A DNA stretch of 64,000 bases from Pseudomonas extremaustralis (GTDB lineage Bacteria; Pseudomonadota; Gammaproteobacteria; Pseudomonadales; Pseudomonadaceae): the NCBI RefSeq assembly GCF_900102035.1, contig NZ_LT629689.1, positions 4,510,001-4,574,000 on the forward strand, in the 5' to 3' direction. Positions 38,172-47,731 of the stretch are shown here, one piece after another; the stretch's first letter is position 1; every line of letters starts with the position of its first letter. The notes under the pieces are model-generated. The model searched no databases. It had not been told where the DNA came from and was given only the letters and a program-made list of their open reading frames with translations. Position numbers and translations under genes: made by a program.

Positions 38172-38764
38172 TACAGCACGCCCTTGGTCGATGGCATTTG
38201 CCCGGCCATGCGCTCATCAAGCTCCACGGCCATGCGCAGGGCGCGGCCGAAAGCCTTGAACACGGTTTCGATCTGGTGGTGGGTGTTGGTGCCGCGCAGG
38301 TTGTCGATGTGCAGGCTGACCAGGGCGTGGTTGACGAAGCCCTGGAAGAATTCCTGGAACAGGTCGACATCGAAGCCGCCCACGGTGGCGCGGGTGTAGG
38401 GTACGTGCATCTGCAGGCCGGGACGGCCAGAGAAGTCGATGACCACTCGCGACAGTGCTTCGTCCAGCGGGACATAGGCGTGGCCGTAGCGACGGATGCC
38501 TTTCTTGTCGCCGATGGCCTTGGCAAAGGCCTGGCCCAAGGTGATGCCCACGTCTTCCACCGTGTGGTGGTCGTCGATGTGCAGGTCGCCCTTGCAGACG
38601 ATATCCAGGTCGATCAGCCCGTGACGGGCGATCTGGTCCAGCATGTGCTCAAGAAAAGGTACACCGATATCAAATCGGGCCTTTCCGGTGCCATCCAGGT
38701 TGATCGAGGCTTTGATCTGGGTTTCCAGAGTGTCGCGCTCGACAGACGCCTTACGTTCGGCCAT
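38171..38764 (-). CDS. hisB: Imidazoleglycerol-phosphate dehydratase
   Basis: Mn-dependent dehydration of IGP to imidazole acetol phosphate. 197 residues, the monofunctional form without the phosphatase domain. Metal sites: [31 protein letters not shown] and the repeated [21 protein letters not shown]. The ATG at 38764 ([14 protein letters not shown]) is preferred over a GTG one codon upstream. First gene of the hisB-hisH-DUF2164-hisA-hisF run. Confidence 0.97.
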   Translation of the reverse strand: MAERKASVERDTLETQIKASINLDGTGKARFDIGVPFLEHMLDQIARHGLIDLDIVCKGDLHIDDHHTVEDVGITLGQAFAKAIGDKKGIRRYGHAYVPLDEALSRVVIDFSGRPGLQMHVPYTRATVGGFDVDLFQEFFQGFVNHALVSLHIDNLRGTNTHHQIETVFKAFGRALRMAVELDERMAGQMPSTKGVL

Positions 38765-38899
38765 CACCAGCTCCGCAAAATCATTGGGCGAAAAAGGCAG
38801 CCATTATAGGGGCGTGGGCGCTAAACAGAAACATCGGAGGGGATAAGACTGACGAGTTGAAGCGAGCGCCCCAGAATGGTGCGCCCGCCTGCATTCAAC

Positions 38900-40561
38900 T
38901 CAGTGGAACAGTACCGCCGTCTTCTGCAGGGTCACCCACACACCCCACGCCAACGGAATACCCACCACCAGCCACGCGGCGATGGCCAACGGCACTGTGC
39001 CGGGCGCTGCTTTCCACTCCAGGGAAGTGGTGGCATCAGCGCCTTTGTCATGGCCCAGCGCCTGCTCGGCGGCGAGCTCCGCGTCGGTCATGAAGTACTT
39101 CTCGGCCACCGGGCGTACCAGCATGTTGCAGATGAAACCCAGCACCAGCAGACCGGCGAGGATGTACAAGGTGATGTCATAGGCCGCGGCACGTTCGACA
39201 CCGATGCTCAACTGGTACTCACGCAGGTAGTTCACCAGCACCGGGCCCAGCACGCCCGCCGCCGCCCAGGCAGTCAGCAGGCGACCGTGGATCGCGCCCA
39301 CCATCTGGGTGCCGAACAGGTCGGCCAGATAGGCCGGAACGGTCGCAAAACCGCCGCCGTACATCGACAGGATGATGCAGAACGCCGCCACGAACAGCGC
39401 CACGTTGCCCAGGTGTCCCAGGTTCGGGATCAACGCGTACAGGGCGAAACCCAGGGCGAAGAACACGAAGTAGGTGTTTTTACGGCCCAGGTAGTCGGAG
39501 AACGACGCCCAGAAGAACCGGCCACCGATGTTGAACAGACTCAACAGACCGGTGAAGCCGGCGGCGATGGCAGCGATGGACGCCAACTGACCGGCGTCCA
39601 GTTGGCCGAACGGCACATCCACACCCAGCAGCTTGCCGCCGAACACTTCCTGCAGCAGCGGCGACGCCATGCCCAGGATGCCGATACCGGCGGACACGTT
39701 CAGGCACAGCACCAGCCACACCAGACGGAACTGCGGAGTCTTCCATGCCACGTTCACGTGCACGTGACGGTGGGTGATCATCGCATTGCTGGCTTTTTTC
39801 GCCGGCGCGGTCCAGCCCTCAGGCTTCCAGCCGGTGGGCGGCACGCGGTACGAGAGTGCGCCGCCGATCATGAACACGAAGTAAATCGCCGCCATCACCA
39901 GGAAACTCTGCCAGACGCCCACGCTGGTCGGCGTGGCAAAGTGACCCATCAACGCTGCGGCCAGGGGTGCGCCCACCATCGCGCCGCCGCCGAAGCCCAT
40001 GATCGCCATGCCGGTGGCCATGCCGCGCTTGTCCGGAAACCACTTGATCAGGGTCGAGACGGGCGAGATGTAGCCCAGGCCCAGGCCGATACCGCCGATG
40101 ACCCCGGAGCCGATCCACATCAGCCAGATCTGGTGCGTATAGACACCCAACGCCGAGATCAACAAGCCGCCGCACCAGCACAACGCCGACACGACACCGG
40201 CCTTGCGTGGCCCGGCATGCTCCAGCCAGCCGCCCCAGATCGCGGCCGAGCAGCCCAGGAAGATGAAGAACAGGGTGTAGATCCAGCCCAGCATGGAGAT
40301 GGGCCAGTCGCATTGCGACGAAAAGACTTGAGCGATAAAGCCCATGTCCGGCGCACAGGCCAGTGGTTTGGTGATCCCCAGCGCTTTGGACAGTGGCAGC
40401 CAGAACACGGAGAAACCGTAGGCCATGCCGATACACAGGTGAATGGCCAAGGCGGCCGGCGGAACCAGCCAGCGGTTGAAACCTGGCTTGGCGATGATGC
40501 GTTCCTTGGACAGGAACGCAGGCTGTACAGCAGGATGACCTGCCATAGTGCTAGTGTTCAT
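38900..40561 (-). CDS. OFA-type MFS transporter (oxalate/formate antiporter family)
   Basis: 553-residue major facilitator with about 12 membrane segments, beginning with GFNRWLVPPAALAIHLCIGMAYGFSVFWLPLSKALG, the OFA family N-terminus, and containing the MFS motif GGRFFWASFSDYLGRKNTYF near the middle. Family members exchange organic anions such as oxalate/formate or act in pyruvate-linked uptake; the substrate here cannot be read from sequence. ATG 40561. It is divergent from the AsmA-like gene. Confidence 0.88.
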   Translation of the reverse strand: MNTSTMAGHPAVQPAFLSKERIIAKPGFNRWLVPPAALAIHLCIGMAYGFSVFWLPLSKALGITKPLACAPDMGFIAQVFSSQCDWPISMLGWIYTLFFIFLGCSAAIWGGWLEHAGPRKAGVVSALCWCGGLLISALGVYTHQIWLMWIGSGVIGGIGLGLGYISPVSTLIKWFPDKRGMATGMAIMGFGGGAMVGAPLAAALMGHFATPTSVGVWQSFLVMAAIYFVFMIGGALSYRVPPTGWKPEGWTAPAKKASNAMITHRHVHVNVAWKTPQFRLVWLVLCLNVSAGIGILGMASPLLQEVFGGKLLGVDVPFGQLDAGQLASIAAIAAGFTGLLSLFNIGGRFFWASFSDYLGRKNTYFVFFALGFALYALIPNLGHLGNVALFVAAFCIILSMYGGGFATVPAYLADLFGTQMVGAIHGRLLTAWAAAGVLGPVLVNYLREYQLSIGVERAAAYDITLYILAGLLVLGFICNMLVRPVAEKYFMTDAELAAEQALGHDKGADATTSLEWKAAPGTVPLAIAAWLVVGIPLAWGVWVTLQKTAVLFH

Positions 40562-40874
40562 TGGTGTTTCCCCCAGTTATTAGTATGTGTCCGTCAGGCG
40601 CTCTCTCCCTCGGCCTTGCACGCAGAGCGTGGCCGTTTTGTTGAGTAAAGCTCCATCTGAGGCGCGACCTTAAGTCGCAGAAGGCGGACGAACCGGCGAA
40701 GATTAGCATCTGTAAGTGACAGAAAAACCAAAATGACATCACCTTTTTATTTTCTGACGCCAAAATCCTGCTCCGCTCGCGCTGGATACATTGTAACGAT
40801 CCGTGAACTGACGCCGGCCATCGGACGCTATACTCTGCGGCTAAATTTTGAAATCGACATACAAGGACTCGCCC
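40562..40874. other. 313-base intergenic region without a recognisable gene
   Basis: Divergent promoter region between the MFS gene and the AsmA-like gene. The only structure noted is a short dyad GCGACCTTAAGTCGC (40664-40678); no promoter was identified with confidence. Confidence 0.5.
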
Positions 40875-43085
40875 ATGAAAGCGTTCGGCAAAATCCTGGG
40901 TCTGGTACTTCTCGGGCTGTTGCTGATCATTGTGGCTCTCGGCTTTGCCCTGACCCATCTCTTCGATCCCAACGACTATAAAGACGAGATTCGCCAGATT
41001 GCCCGCGACAAGGCCCACATCGAGCTGACGCTCAATGGCGATATCGGTTGGAGCCTGTTCCCCTGGCTCGGTCTTGAACTGCACGAAGCCAGCGTCGCCA
41101 CCCTGACCAACCCGACCCAACCCTTCGCCGACCTGCAGATGCTCGGCCTGTCGGTGCGCGTGCTGCCGCTGCTGCGCCGCGAAGTGCAGATGAGCGATGT
41201 GCGTGTCGAAGGCCTCAACCTGCGCCTCAACCGTGACAAGCAAGGCCACGGCAACTGGGAAGACATCGGCAAGAACGCGCCGGTGGCCGCCGCCGATACG
41301 CCAAGCCCCGCGGAGCAACCTGCCGAGCAAGAAGCGGAAAAGCCGCCAAAACCGATCCGCCTGGATATCGACAGCCTGACCATCAACAACGCCCGCGTCG
41401 AATACAACGATGAGCAGACCGGCAAGCAATTCAGCGCCGAAAGCATCCAGCTGAGTGCCGGCGCGGTGCACGAAGGCGCCAGCATCCCGGTGAAGCTCAC
41501 CGCATTCTTCGGCAGCAACCAGCCGGTGATGCGCGTCAAGACCGAACTCAACGGCAACCTGCGCATCCAGCACGCCCTCAAGCGCTACCAGTTCGAAGAC
41601 ATGAGGATCACCGGCGAGGCCACGGGCGAACCGCTGCAAGGCAAGACCGTGACCTTCTCCACCCAGGGCCAGTTGCTGGTGGATCAGGCGGCCAATATCG
41701 CCGAATGGACCAACCTGAAACTCTCGGCCAACCAACTGCGCGCCCTGGGCGAACTGAAGATCAACAACCTGGACAAGACCCCGCAACTGAACGGCGCGCT
41801 GTCCATCGCGCAGTTCGACCTGGCCAAGTTCCTCGACAGCGTCGGCAACCCACTGCCGCCGATGGCCGAGGGCAGCCTGAGCAAAGTCGAGCTGGTCAGC
41901 CGCCTCCAGGGCACCCCCACCCGCCTGGCGCTGGAAGACCTGACCCTGAAACTCGACGGCAGCACCTTTACCGGTCGCGTCGCCGTGGACGACTTCGCCA
42001 AACAGTCGCTGCGGGTGCAGCTCAAGGGCGACACCTTCAACGCCGACAACTACCTGCCGGCCAAGTCCGAATCCGCCAAGGGCGCAACCGCCGCACGCCA
42101 GGCCGAAGTGCAGAACAGCGAAGCGGGCGCCATGGCCGCCGGCGGCACCACACCGTTGCCGGACGCGCCGACCAAAGGCGCCTGGAGCACCGACAAATTG
42201 CTGCCACTGGCGCGCCTGCGTACGCTGGACATCAACGCTGACCTCGCCTTCGGCGAATTGACCCTGGGCAAGCTGCCGATCCAGAACGCCGCGCTCAAAG
42301 CGTCCGGCCTCGACGGCCAGCTCAAACTCGACACCCTCAGCGGCGGTCTCTACAACGGTACGTTCCAGGCCAACGGCACACTCGATGTCCGCCAGGACAT
42401 CCCGGTACTGGCGCTGCAAAGCCGTATCAAGCAAGTGCCGGTCGAACGCATCCTGCAAGCCCAGGGGCAAACCCCGCCGGTCAAAGGCCAGATCACCCTC
42501 GACAGCAACCTCAGCGGACGCGGCAACAGCCAGAAAGCCCTGATCGACAGCCTCAACGGCACCGCCAGCTTCGCGATCAATAACGGCGTGCTGCTCAACG
42601 CCAACCTTGAGCAGCAACTGTGCACCGGTATCGCCCTGCTCAACCGCAAGACCCTGAGCAGCGAACCGCGGGGCAAGGACACACCGTTCCAGGAATTGAA
42701 GGGCAACCTGACGTTCCGCAACGGCGTGGCCAACAACCCCGACCTGAAAGTGCGTATTCCAGGCCTGACGGTCAACGGCAACGGCGACATCGACCTGCGC
42801 GTGCTGGGCATGGATTACCGCGTCGGCATCATCGTCGAAGGCGACCAGCGCGAAGTGCCAGACCCGGCCTGCCAGGTGGGTTCCAACTTCCAGGGCATCG
42901 AAATCCCGCTGCGCTGCCGTGGCCCGCTGGAACTGGGGGCCAAGGCCTGCCGCCTGGACAAGGACGGTCTTGGCCAGGTCGCGATCAAGGCCGCCGGCAA
43001 CCGCCTCAACGAGAAGCTGGAAGAGAAGCTCGACAAGGTCAATCCACAATTGAAAGACGCGTTGAAAGGCCTGTTCAAACGATGA
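40875..43085 (+). CDS. AsmA family protein
   Basis: 736 residues: one N-terminal membrane anchor ([26 protein letters not shown]) and a long periplasmic beta-rich body with the AsmA start motif ([40 protein letters not shown]) and the C-terminal AsmA_2 part ([21 protein letters not shown]). AsmA-like proteins are thought to carry lipids between membranes. A proline/glutamate-rich insert ([19 protein letters not shown]) lies near residue 145. The stop overlaps the mutY start by 4 bases. Confidence 0.92.
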   Translation: MKAFGKILGLVLLGLLLIIVALGFALTHLFDPNDYKDEIRQIARDKAHIELTLNGDIGWSLFPWLGLELHEASVATLTNPTQPFADLQMLGLSVRVLPLLRREVQMSDVRVEGLNLRLNRDKQGHGNWEDIGKNAPVAAADTPSPAEQPAEQEAEKPPKPIRLDIDSLTINNARVEYNDEQTGKQFSAESIQLSAGAVHEGASIPVKLTAFFGSNQPVMRVKTELNGNLRIQHALKRYQFEDMRITGEATGEPLQGKTVTFSTQGQLLVDQAANIAEWTNLKLSANQLRALGELKINNLDKTPQLNGALSIAQFDLAKFLDSVGNPLPPMAEGSLSKVELVSRLQGTPTRLALEDLTLKLDGSTFTGRVAVDDFAKQSLRVQLKGDTFNADNYLPAKSESAKGATAARQAEVQNSEAGAMAAGGTTPLPDAPTKGAWSTDKLLPLARLRTLDINADLAFGELTLGKLPIQNAALKASGLDGQLKLDTLSGGLYNGTFQANGTLDVRQDIPVLALQSRIKQVPVERILQAQGQTPPVKGQITLDSNLSGRGNSQKALIDSLNGTASFAINNGVLLNANLEQQLCTGIALLNRKTLSSEPRGKDTPFQELKGNLTFRNGVANNPDLKVRIPGLTVNGNGDIDLRVLGMDYRVGIIVEGDQREVPDPACQVGSNFQGIEIPLRCRGPLELGAKACRLDKDGLGQVAIKAAGNRLNEKLEEKLDKVNPQLKDALKGLFKR

Positions 43086-44148
43086 GAAACGAGCAGTTTT
43101 CAGAGGCGGTACTGAACTGGTACGACCGCCACGGTCGCCACGACCTGCCCTGGCAACAGGGCATCACGCCTTACCGGGTGTGGGTCTCGGAAATCATGCT
43201 GCAACAAACCCAGGTGAGCACCGTGCTCAATTACTTCGACCGGTTCATGGCCTCCTTGCCGACCGTCGAAGCCCTGGCCGCCGCCCCGAAGACGAAGTGC
43301 TGCACCTGTGGACCGGCCTGGGGTATTACACCCGGGCGCGCAACCTGCAAAAGACCGCGAAGATTGTCGTGGCCGAATACGGTGGCGAGCTCCCCAGGGA
43401 CGTCGAGAAACTCACCGGACTGCCCGGCATCGGCCTGTCCACCGCCGGCGCGATCGCCAGCCTGAGCATGGGCCTGCGCGCACCGATCCTCGACGGCAAC
43501 GTCAAGCGCGTGCTGGCGCGCTTTACCGCCCAAGAGGGCTACCCCGGCGAACCCAAGGTGGCCAAGCAGCTGTGGGCCACCGCAGAGCGCTTCACACCCC
43601 ATGATCGCGTCAACGCCTACACCCAGGCGATGATGGACATGGGCGCGACCCTCTGCACCCGCAGCAAGCCCAGTTGCCTGCTGTGTCCGCTGGAAAAGAG
43701 CTGCGAAGCCCACATGCTCGGCCTGGAGACACGCTACCCGATCCCCAAGCCGCGCAAGACCATCCCCCAGAAGCGCACGCTGATGCCGCTGCTGGCCAAT
43801 GCCGAAGGCGCGATTCTGCTTTACCGCCGCCCATCCACCGGCCTGTGGGGCGGTTTGTGGAGCCTGCCGGAGCTGGACGGCCTGGAAGATCTCGAACACC
43901 TCGCCCACCAGCACGCCCTGGCACTGGGCAAGCAACAGGAACTGCCAGGGCTGATCCACACCTTCAGCCACTTCCAACTGGCCATCGAACCCTGGCTGGT
44001 GCAGGTCGAGGAATCGGCCCACCACGTGGCCGAGGCCGACTGGCTCTGGTATAACCTCGCCACCCCGCCGCGCCTGGGCCTTGCCGCCCCGGTCAAGAAA
44101 CTGCTCAAGCGCGCGGCCGAAGCATTGAACGCAGGAGTTCCGTCATGA
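43082..44148 (+). pseudogene. mutY: Adenine DNA glycosylase MutY, broken by a one-base frameshift
   Basis: MutY removes adenine opposite 8-oxoguanine. The first frame gives [20 protein letters not shown] with catalytic Glu 37 ([10 protein letters not shown]) and runs correctly to about codon 68; the rest ([31 protein letters not shown], the 4Fe-4S ligands in CTRSKPSCLLCPLEKSC, and the NUDIX-like C-terminus) is in another frame. Adding one base in GCCCCGAAG (43283-43290) restores [10 protein letters not shown] and a 355-residue protein, the normal length. As written, translation yields about 127 residues with a foreign tail. Either a true mutator allele or a sequence error. Coupled to the AsmA-like gene upstream and yggX downstream. 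Confidence 0.88.
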
Positions 44149-44417
44149 CCCGCACCATCATCTGCCGCAAATACCACGAAGAATTACCCGCACTGGAACG
44201 CGCTCCGTTCCCGGGCGCCAAGGGCCAGGACATTTACGACAACGTCTCCGCCAAGGCCTGGGGCGACTGGCAGAAACACCAGACCCTGCTGATCAACGAA
44301 AAACGCCTGAACATGATGAACGCCGAAGACCGCAAATACCTGCAGGGCGAGATGGACAAGTTCTTTTCCGGCGAGGATTACGCCAAGGCCGAAGGCTACG
44401 TACCACCTGCTCAATAA
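44145..44417 (+). CDS. yggX: Oxidative-damage/Fe(II) trafficking protein YggX
   Basis: 90 residues: [35 protein letters not shown], the YggX signature with its single Cys 7, then [19 protein letters not shown]. Linked to protection of iron-sulfur proteins from oxidation. The ATG overlaps the mutY stop by 4 bases, the standard mutY-yggX operon; its translation may depend on coupling and thus be affected by the mutY frameshift. Confidence 0.95.
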   Translation: MTRTIICRKYHEELPALERAPFPGAKGQDIYDNVSAKAWGDWQKHQTLLINEKRLNMMNAEDRKYLQGEMDKFFSGEDYAKAEGYVPPAQ

Positions 44418-44520
44418 TTGATCAAAAACCGGGCTCGGCACGTAAGCGACGGTAATAATTAAATTTTTTTTGAAAACTTGCTTGACGACCCCCTGAAAAA
44501 CCCGTTTAATGCGCCCCGTT

Positions 44521-44596
44521 GCCCAGATAGCTCAGTCGGTAGAGCAGGGGATTGAAAATCCCCGTGTCGGCGGTTCGATTCCGTCTCTGGGCACCA
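44521..44596 (+). tRNA. tRNA-Phe (GAA)
   Basis: 76 bases with encoded CCA. Acceptor GCCCAGA/TCTGGGC, D arm GCTC...GAGC, anticodon stem GGGGA/TCCCC with loop TTGAAAA (GAA at 44554-44556), T arm with GGTTCGATTCC. The last half is the probable attachment site of the integrase encoded 210 bases downstream. Confidence 0.98.
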
Positions 44597-44638
44597 CCTT
44601 TCGTTTTCAGGTGATGCCAAGCACACCCGGAAACACAC

Positions 44639-44666
44639 AAAAAGCCCGCCTCGTGCGGGCTTTTTG
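44639..44666 (+). terminator. Terminator after tRNA-Phe
   Basis: AAAAAGCCCGC-CTCGT-GCGGGCTTTTT, perfect stem with T-tract, 43 bases past the tRNA. Confidence 0.9.
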
Positions 44667-44709
44667 CTTTCTATGGTTCCCCACCGTTCCCTTGTAAGCC
44701 CAAACAGAT

Positions 44710-44757
44710 GTGAGTAGATTCGTGAGTAGATCCAGTTCGGTCTAAAAATCTACTCAC
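44710..44757. repeat. Three copies of GTGAGTAGAT before the integrase gene
   Basis: GTGAGTAGAT at 44710-44719 and 44722-44731 (direct, 12 bases apart) and inverted ATCTACTCAC at 44748-44757. The position, between the attachment site and int, suits integrase arm-type sites or an operator for an AlpA-type excision regulator. Assignment is inference. Confidence 0.65.
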
Positions 44758-44805
44758 ACCACGTCGGCAGAACGCCCGCCTGGTGCGGCCTGCAAGGGGG
44801 CTGCT

Positions 44806-46011
44806 TTGCCACTGTCAGATACCACCATCCGTACCGCCAAGCCCAAGGACAAGCTTTATCGCCTGACCGATGCCAACGGTCTATGCCTTGAAGTCACCCC
44901 TACGGGCTCAAAACTCTGGCGCTACCGCTACCGCTTCAACGGTAGCGCGAAGATGCTGGCTCTCGGCACGTACCCAGCTGTAACGCTGCTCAAAGCCCGC
45001 CAGATGCGCGATGAGAGCCGTCAGATGCTGATTGAAGGCGTTGACCCCGGCGAGCAGAAGAAAGCCACCAAGCAAGCGCAGAAGGTCGAAGGGATCACGT
45101 TCGAAACGCTTGCACGTGAGTGGTTCGCCTATAACGCGCCGCGCTGGGCAGAAAGCACCACCTACAAAGCCAAGCTTTATCTGGAGAACGATCTGATCCC
45201 CGGTATTGGATCACGGGCTCTGAAATCTATTACCCGACCAGAACTGGTAGAGCTTGTTCGCAAGGTCGAAGCTAGAGGCACGTTGAATGCCGCTGGCAAG
45301 ATTCGCCAATGGCTTCACCAGATCTTTCGCTACGGCCTAGCCAAGGGCGTCGTTGATGCGAACCCTGCCACCGATCTGAGTGTGGTCGCAGCGCCAGCAA
45401 AGGCAGCTCGGCACCATCCACACGTGCCTTTCGCTGAGCTGCCGGAGCTTTTGAGCAAGTGCGAAGCCGCGAACGTCCACACCCTGACGCGCCACGCGAT
45501 CAAACTTTTGGTACTGACAGCAGTTCGTCCGGGCGAACTGCGTCAAGCGCCATGGGCTGAGTTCGACCTGGACAACGCCACCTGGACAATCCCGAAAGAA
45601 CGGATGAAGGCCCGCCGCCCTCACATCGTCCCTCTGCCCGACCAAGCGGTAGCCATCCTGCACCAACTTCAAGAGATTACAGGACGTTATTCGCTGGTGT
45701 TCGCTGGTGCCAATCCCCAAAGACCCATGAGCGAAAACACAGTCAACAAGGCTTTGCGCCAGATGGGCTACGAAGGGCGACAGACCGGCCACGGATTCCG
45801 CCACTTGCTCAGTACCGAATTGAACGGGCGCGGGTACAACAAGGACTGGATCGAACGGCAACTCGCTCACGGTGATACCGATGAGATCCGCGGGACTTAC
45901 AACCATGCCGCCTACGTGCCGCAACGTAGAGAGATGATGCAAGCATGGGCCGACTCGATCGATGCCATATGCGCTAGCGCGGACATAGTGAGTATTCAGC
46001 TGCGAGCCTAA
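44806..46011 (+). CDS. int: Tyrosine recombinase / integrase, P4 type (DUF4102)
   Basis: 401 residues. The N-terminal arm-binding DUF4102 region reads LSDTTIRTAKPKDKLYRLTDANGLCLEVTPTG; the catalytic domain has Arg 241 (AVRPGELR), His 329 and Arg 332 (HGFRH), His 355 and Tyr 365 (GTYNHA). The start is TTG at 44806 with AAGGGGG shortly upstream; no better ATG keeps the DUF4102 N-terminus. It points away from tRNA-Phe, which it presumably uses as target, with GTGAGTAGAT repeats in between. It appears fully functional. Confidence 0.95.
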   Translation: MPLSDTTIRTAKPKDKLYRLTDANGLCLEVTPTGSKLWRYRYRFNGSAKMLALGTYPAVTLLKARQMRDESRQMLIEGVDPGEQKKATKQAQKVEGITFETLAREWFAYNAPRWAESTTYKAKLYLENDLIPGIGSRALKSITRPELVELVRKVEARGTLNAAGKIRQWLHQIFRYGLAKGVVDANPATDLSVVAAPAKAARHHPHVPFAELPELLSKCEAANVHTLTRHAIKLLVLTAVRPGELRQAPWAEFDLDNATWTIPKERMKARRPHIVPLPDQAVAILHQLQEITGRYSLVFAGANPQRPMSENTVNKALRQMGYEGRQTGHGFRHLLSTELNGRGYNKDWIERQLAHGDTDEIRGTYNHAAYVPQRREMMQAWADSIDAICASADIVSIQLRA

Positions 46012-46059
46012 ACATTGGCTGGCCTATACAAATTGAGACTTAGGCCAGGGAGACATGAA

Positions 46060-47376
46060 ATGACCGACGACAATAGCTCTTCACCCGCCTCTCCAGAAGA
46101 TCCTCACCTTGCAGATCCGACAATGAGCCTATTCGTTAAAGAAGATGCACCACCCTCCTCGCCCCTACGGGAGCTGGAGGCGTTGATGCTCAGCCGAGTT
46201 GAGTCTGTTGGCCTGGACTCTGTCGCCCAGGCGATAGGCGGTAGTGCCGGCGAGCTTTTCAAAAGTTACAAGCAAGACGTGAAAAAGTGGGCAGAGCTTT
46301 TGGGATTGCTTGGGTTACAGGTTAGCCATGAACCGAGCGGTAGCTCGCCGGCGCAGCCGTACGCTCCCCTCTCCGCGCCTGCAATACTGCAGCTCGGCGA
46401 ACCGGAAGAGGTCTATCGCCATTTGGATTACCTTACGGCAGACCAAGCTCTCGACTGGATGGAGCGCATATCCGGTCATCACGTTGAGTGGCACACGCTC
46501 TGGGCGATGGTCGGCTTTGAAATGTGCGATGCCTTCATGGACTGCCGAGCTGTTCGGGGGCTCACATACGCCGCAGAGGGAGAGCATGAGCATCGAAAAG
46601 TCTTTGGGCTGGGCATCTGTCAGGTAATGAATGCGGTGAAGGGGGAAGGTGATCCGCTGCACCTATTGGGGGCAGCAATTCATGTCGATCGGTACGGTCT
46701 CGAAGAGATCGTGCCAAAACGCCGCTGGTGGATTAACGACCTGGAGGACTATGAAGTTCTGTTCCGGCCATCTGACATCGAACGGATGGGCCAGATTGTT
46801 GATGAACGCGGTGGCTGGTCTAGCGTTGAGCCCCACCAGCCTGATGAGCAGCCCCCCGAATACAACGGCTCGGAGCTGGCTCAGCGCCTTGGAAAGCTGC
46901 AGATCTCGATCAATCATTTCAACGATCGGTTGAGCTACTGCATCAAGTTTGAAGATGGTCGCTTATTGGCGGAGCTAGGCTCAGATTTGACCCCCTTGAG
47001 GGCAGGCCTTGAAAGCTCGCAGCAAGCCGGCACTACTTCTCATGCACATGAATCGGAAATATTGGATCTGAAGGAGCTTATCGCTGCGCAAAGCGAACAA
47101 CTGCTATCACTTCAGCAGTCGAACAACCCGGAGGCAGAGGGTGCTTCTTCAGGTATTAGCTTCCCATATTCCACAAGAGGGCTTGAGGCTCTGCGATCTG
47201 TAGCCATGGAAAAATGGGCGGGCTACACGCCAGACAAGCGCCAGCCGACTCAGAAGGAGATCGGGTATGCCATATGCGAAGCATTAGGCGTCGACTATCA
47301 GAAGACCAACGAGCCACCGCGCAAAGCGAAGGAACTAGCAACCATCATCAGACCTGATGACCTGCCAGACCTATGA
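46060..47376 (+). CDS. Unknown element protein with possible CII-like DNA-binding N-terminus
   Basis: 438 residues from ATG 46060, preceded by GGGAG. Residues about 40-85 (ELEALMLSRVESVGLDSVAQAIGGSAGELF...VKKWAELLGLLGLQV) resemble phage CII-type helix-turn-helix proteins in layout; this is a weak, by-eye match. The middle (WWINDLEDYEVLF...) matches nothing I know. The C-terminus (EALRSVAMEKWAGY, then PTQKEIGYAICEALGV, ending RPDDLPDL) looks like a separate helical module. It sits between int and AlpA, next to the direct repeats at 47396, so a regulatory role is plausible. Confidence 0.75.
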   Translation: MTDDNSSSPASPEDPHLADPTMSLFVKEDAPPSSPLRELEALMLSRVESVGLDSVAQAIGGSAGELFKSYKQDVKKWAELLGLLGLQVSHEPSGSSPAQPYAPLSAPAILQLGEPEEVYRHLDYLTADQALDWMERISGHHVEWHTLWAMVGFEMCDAFMDCRAVRGLTYAAEGEHEHRKVFGLGICQVMNAVKGEGDPLHLLGAAIHVDRYGLEEIVPKRRWWINDLEDYEVLFRPSDIERMGQIVDERGGWSSVEPHQPDEQPPEYNGSELAQRLGKLQISINHFNDRLSYCIKFEDGRLLAELGSDLTPLRAGLESSQQAGTTSHAHESEILDLKELIAAQSEQLLSLQQSNNPEAEGASSGISFPYSTRGLEALRSVAMEKWAGYTPDKRQPTQKEIGYAICEALGVDYQKTNEPPRKAKELATIIRPDDLPDL

Positions 47377-47395
47377 ATTCGCCTTTAGACACAGC

Positions 47396-47433
47396 GACAT
47401 GACTACATGTCAGGGTGACATGACGCCATGACA
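47396..47433. promoter_or_regulatory. TGACATG operator-like repeats upstream of alpA
   Basis: GACATGACTACATGTC (6-base arms, 4-base spacer, 47396-47411) is followed by TGACATGACGCCATGACA (47416-47433), giving four CATG-centred half-sites in 38 bases. It lies about 80 bases upstream of the alpA ribosome site (CTAGGAGG), where a repressor of the long rightward operon would act. Confidence 0.6.
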
Positions 47434-47509
47434 CCCCTTCCTGACATACCGCCATCCTCTCCAGCATTGCCATCGTCGATTACCCAAACCGCCCTAGGAG
47501 GCGCAGACG

Positions 47510-47731
47510 ATGGCAAGCGCAACCAATCAAGCCCCGCCCCGCAAGTTCATCAAAATCATCCACGTCAAAGAGCTGTCCAGTCTTTCGACGTCTGAGGTCT
47601 ATCGGCGAATTGCCGCCGGCACATTCCCGAAGCAAGTCACCCTGGGCCCTAAGTGCGTTGTCTGGATCGAGGCAGAGGTTTTGGCCTGGCTGGATGCCCG
47701 CATTGCCGAGAGTCGCGGTGAAGCGGCATGA
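47510..47731 (+). CDS. AlpA-family transcriptional regulator
   Basis: 73 residues of the AlpA/MerR-like winged-helix type: KIIHVKELSSLSTSEVYRRIAAGTFPKQVTLGPKCVVWIEAEVLAWLDARI. In P4-like elements such proteins activate integrase or late-type promoters and assist excision. AGGAGG precedes the ATG. It starts a nearly gap-free rightward gene run to 62893, and its stop overlaps the next ORF by ATGA. Confidence 0.92.
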   Translation: MASATNQAPPRKFIKIIHVKELSSLSTSEVYRRIAAGTFPKQVTLGPKCVVWIEAEVLAWLDARIAESRGEAA

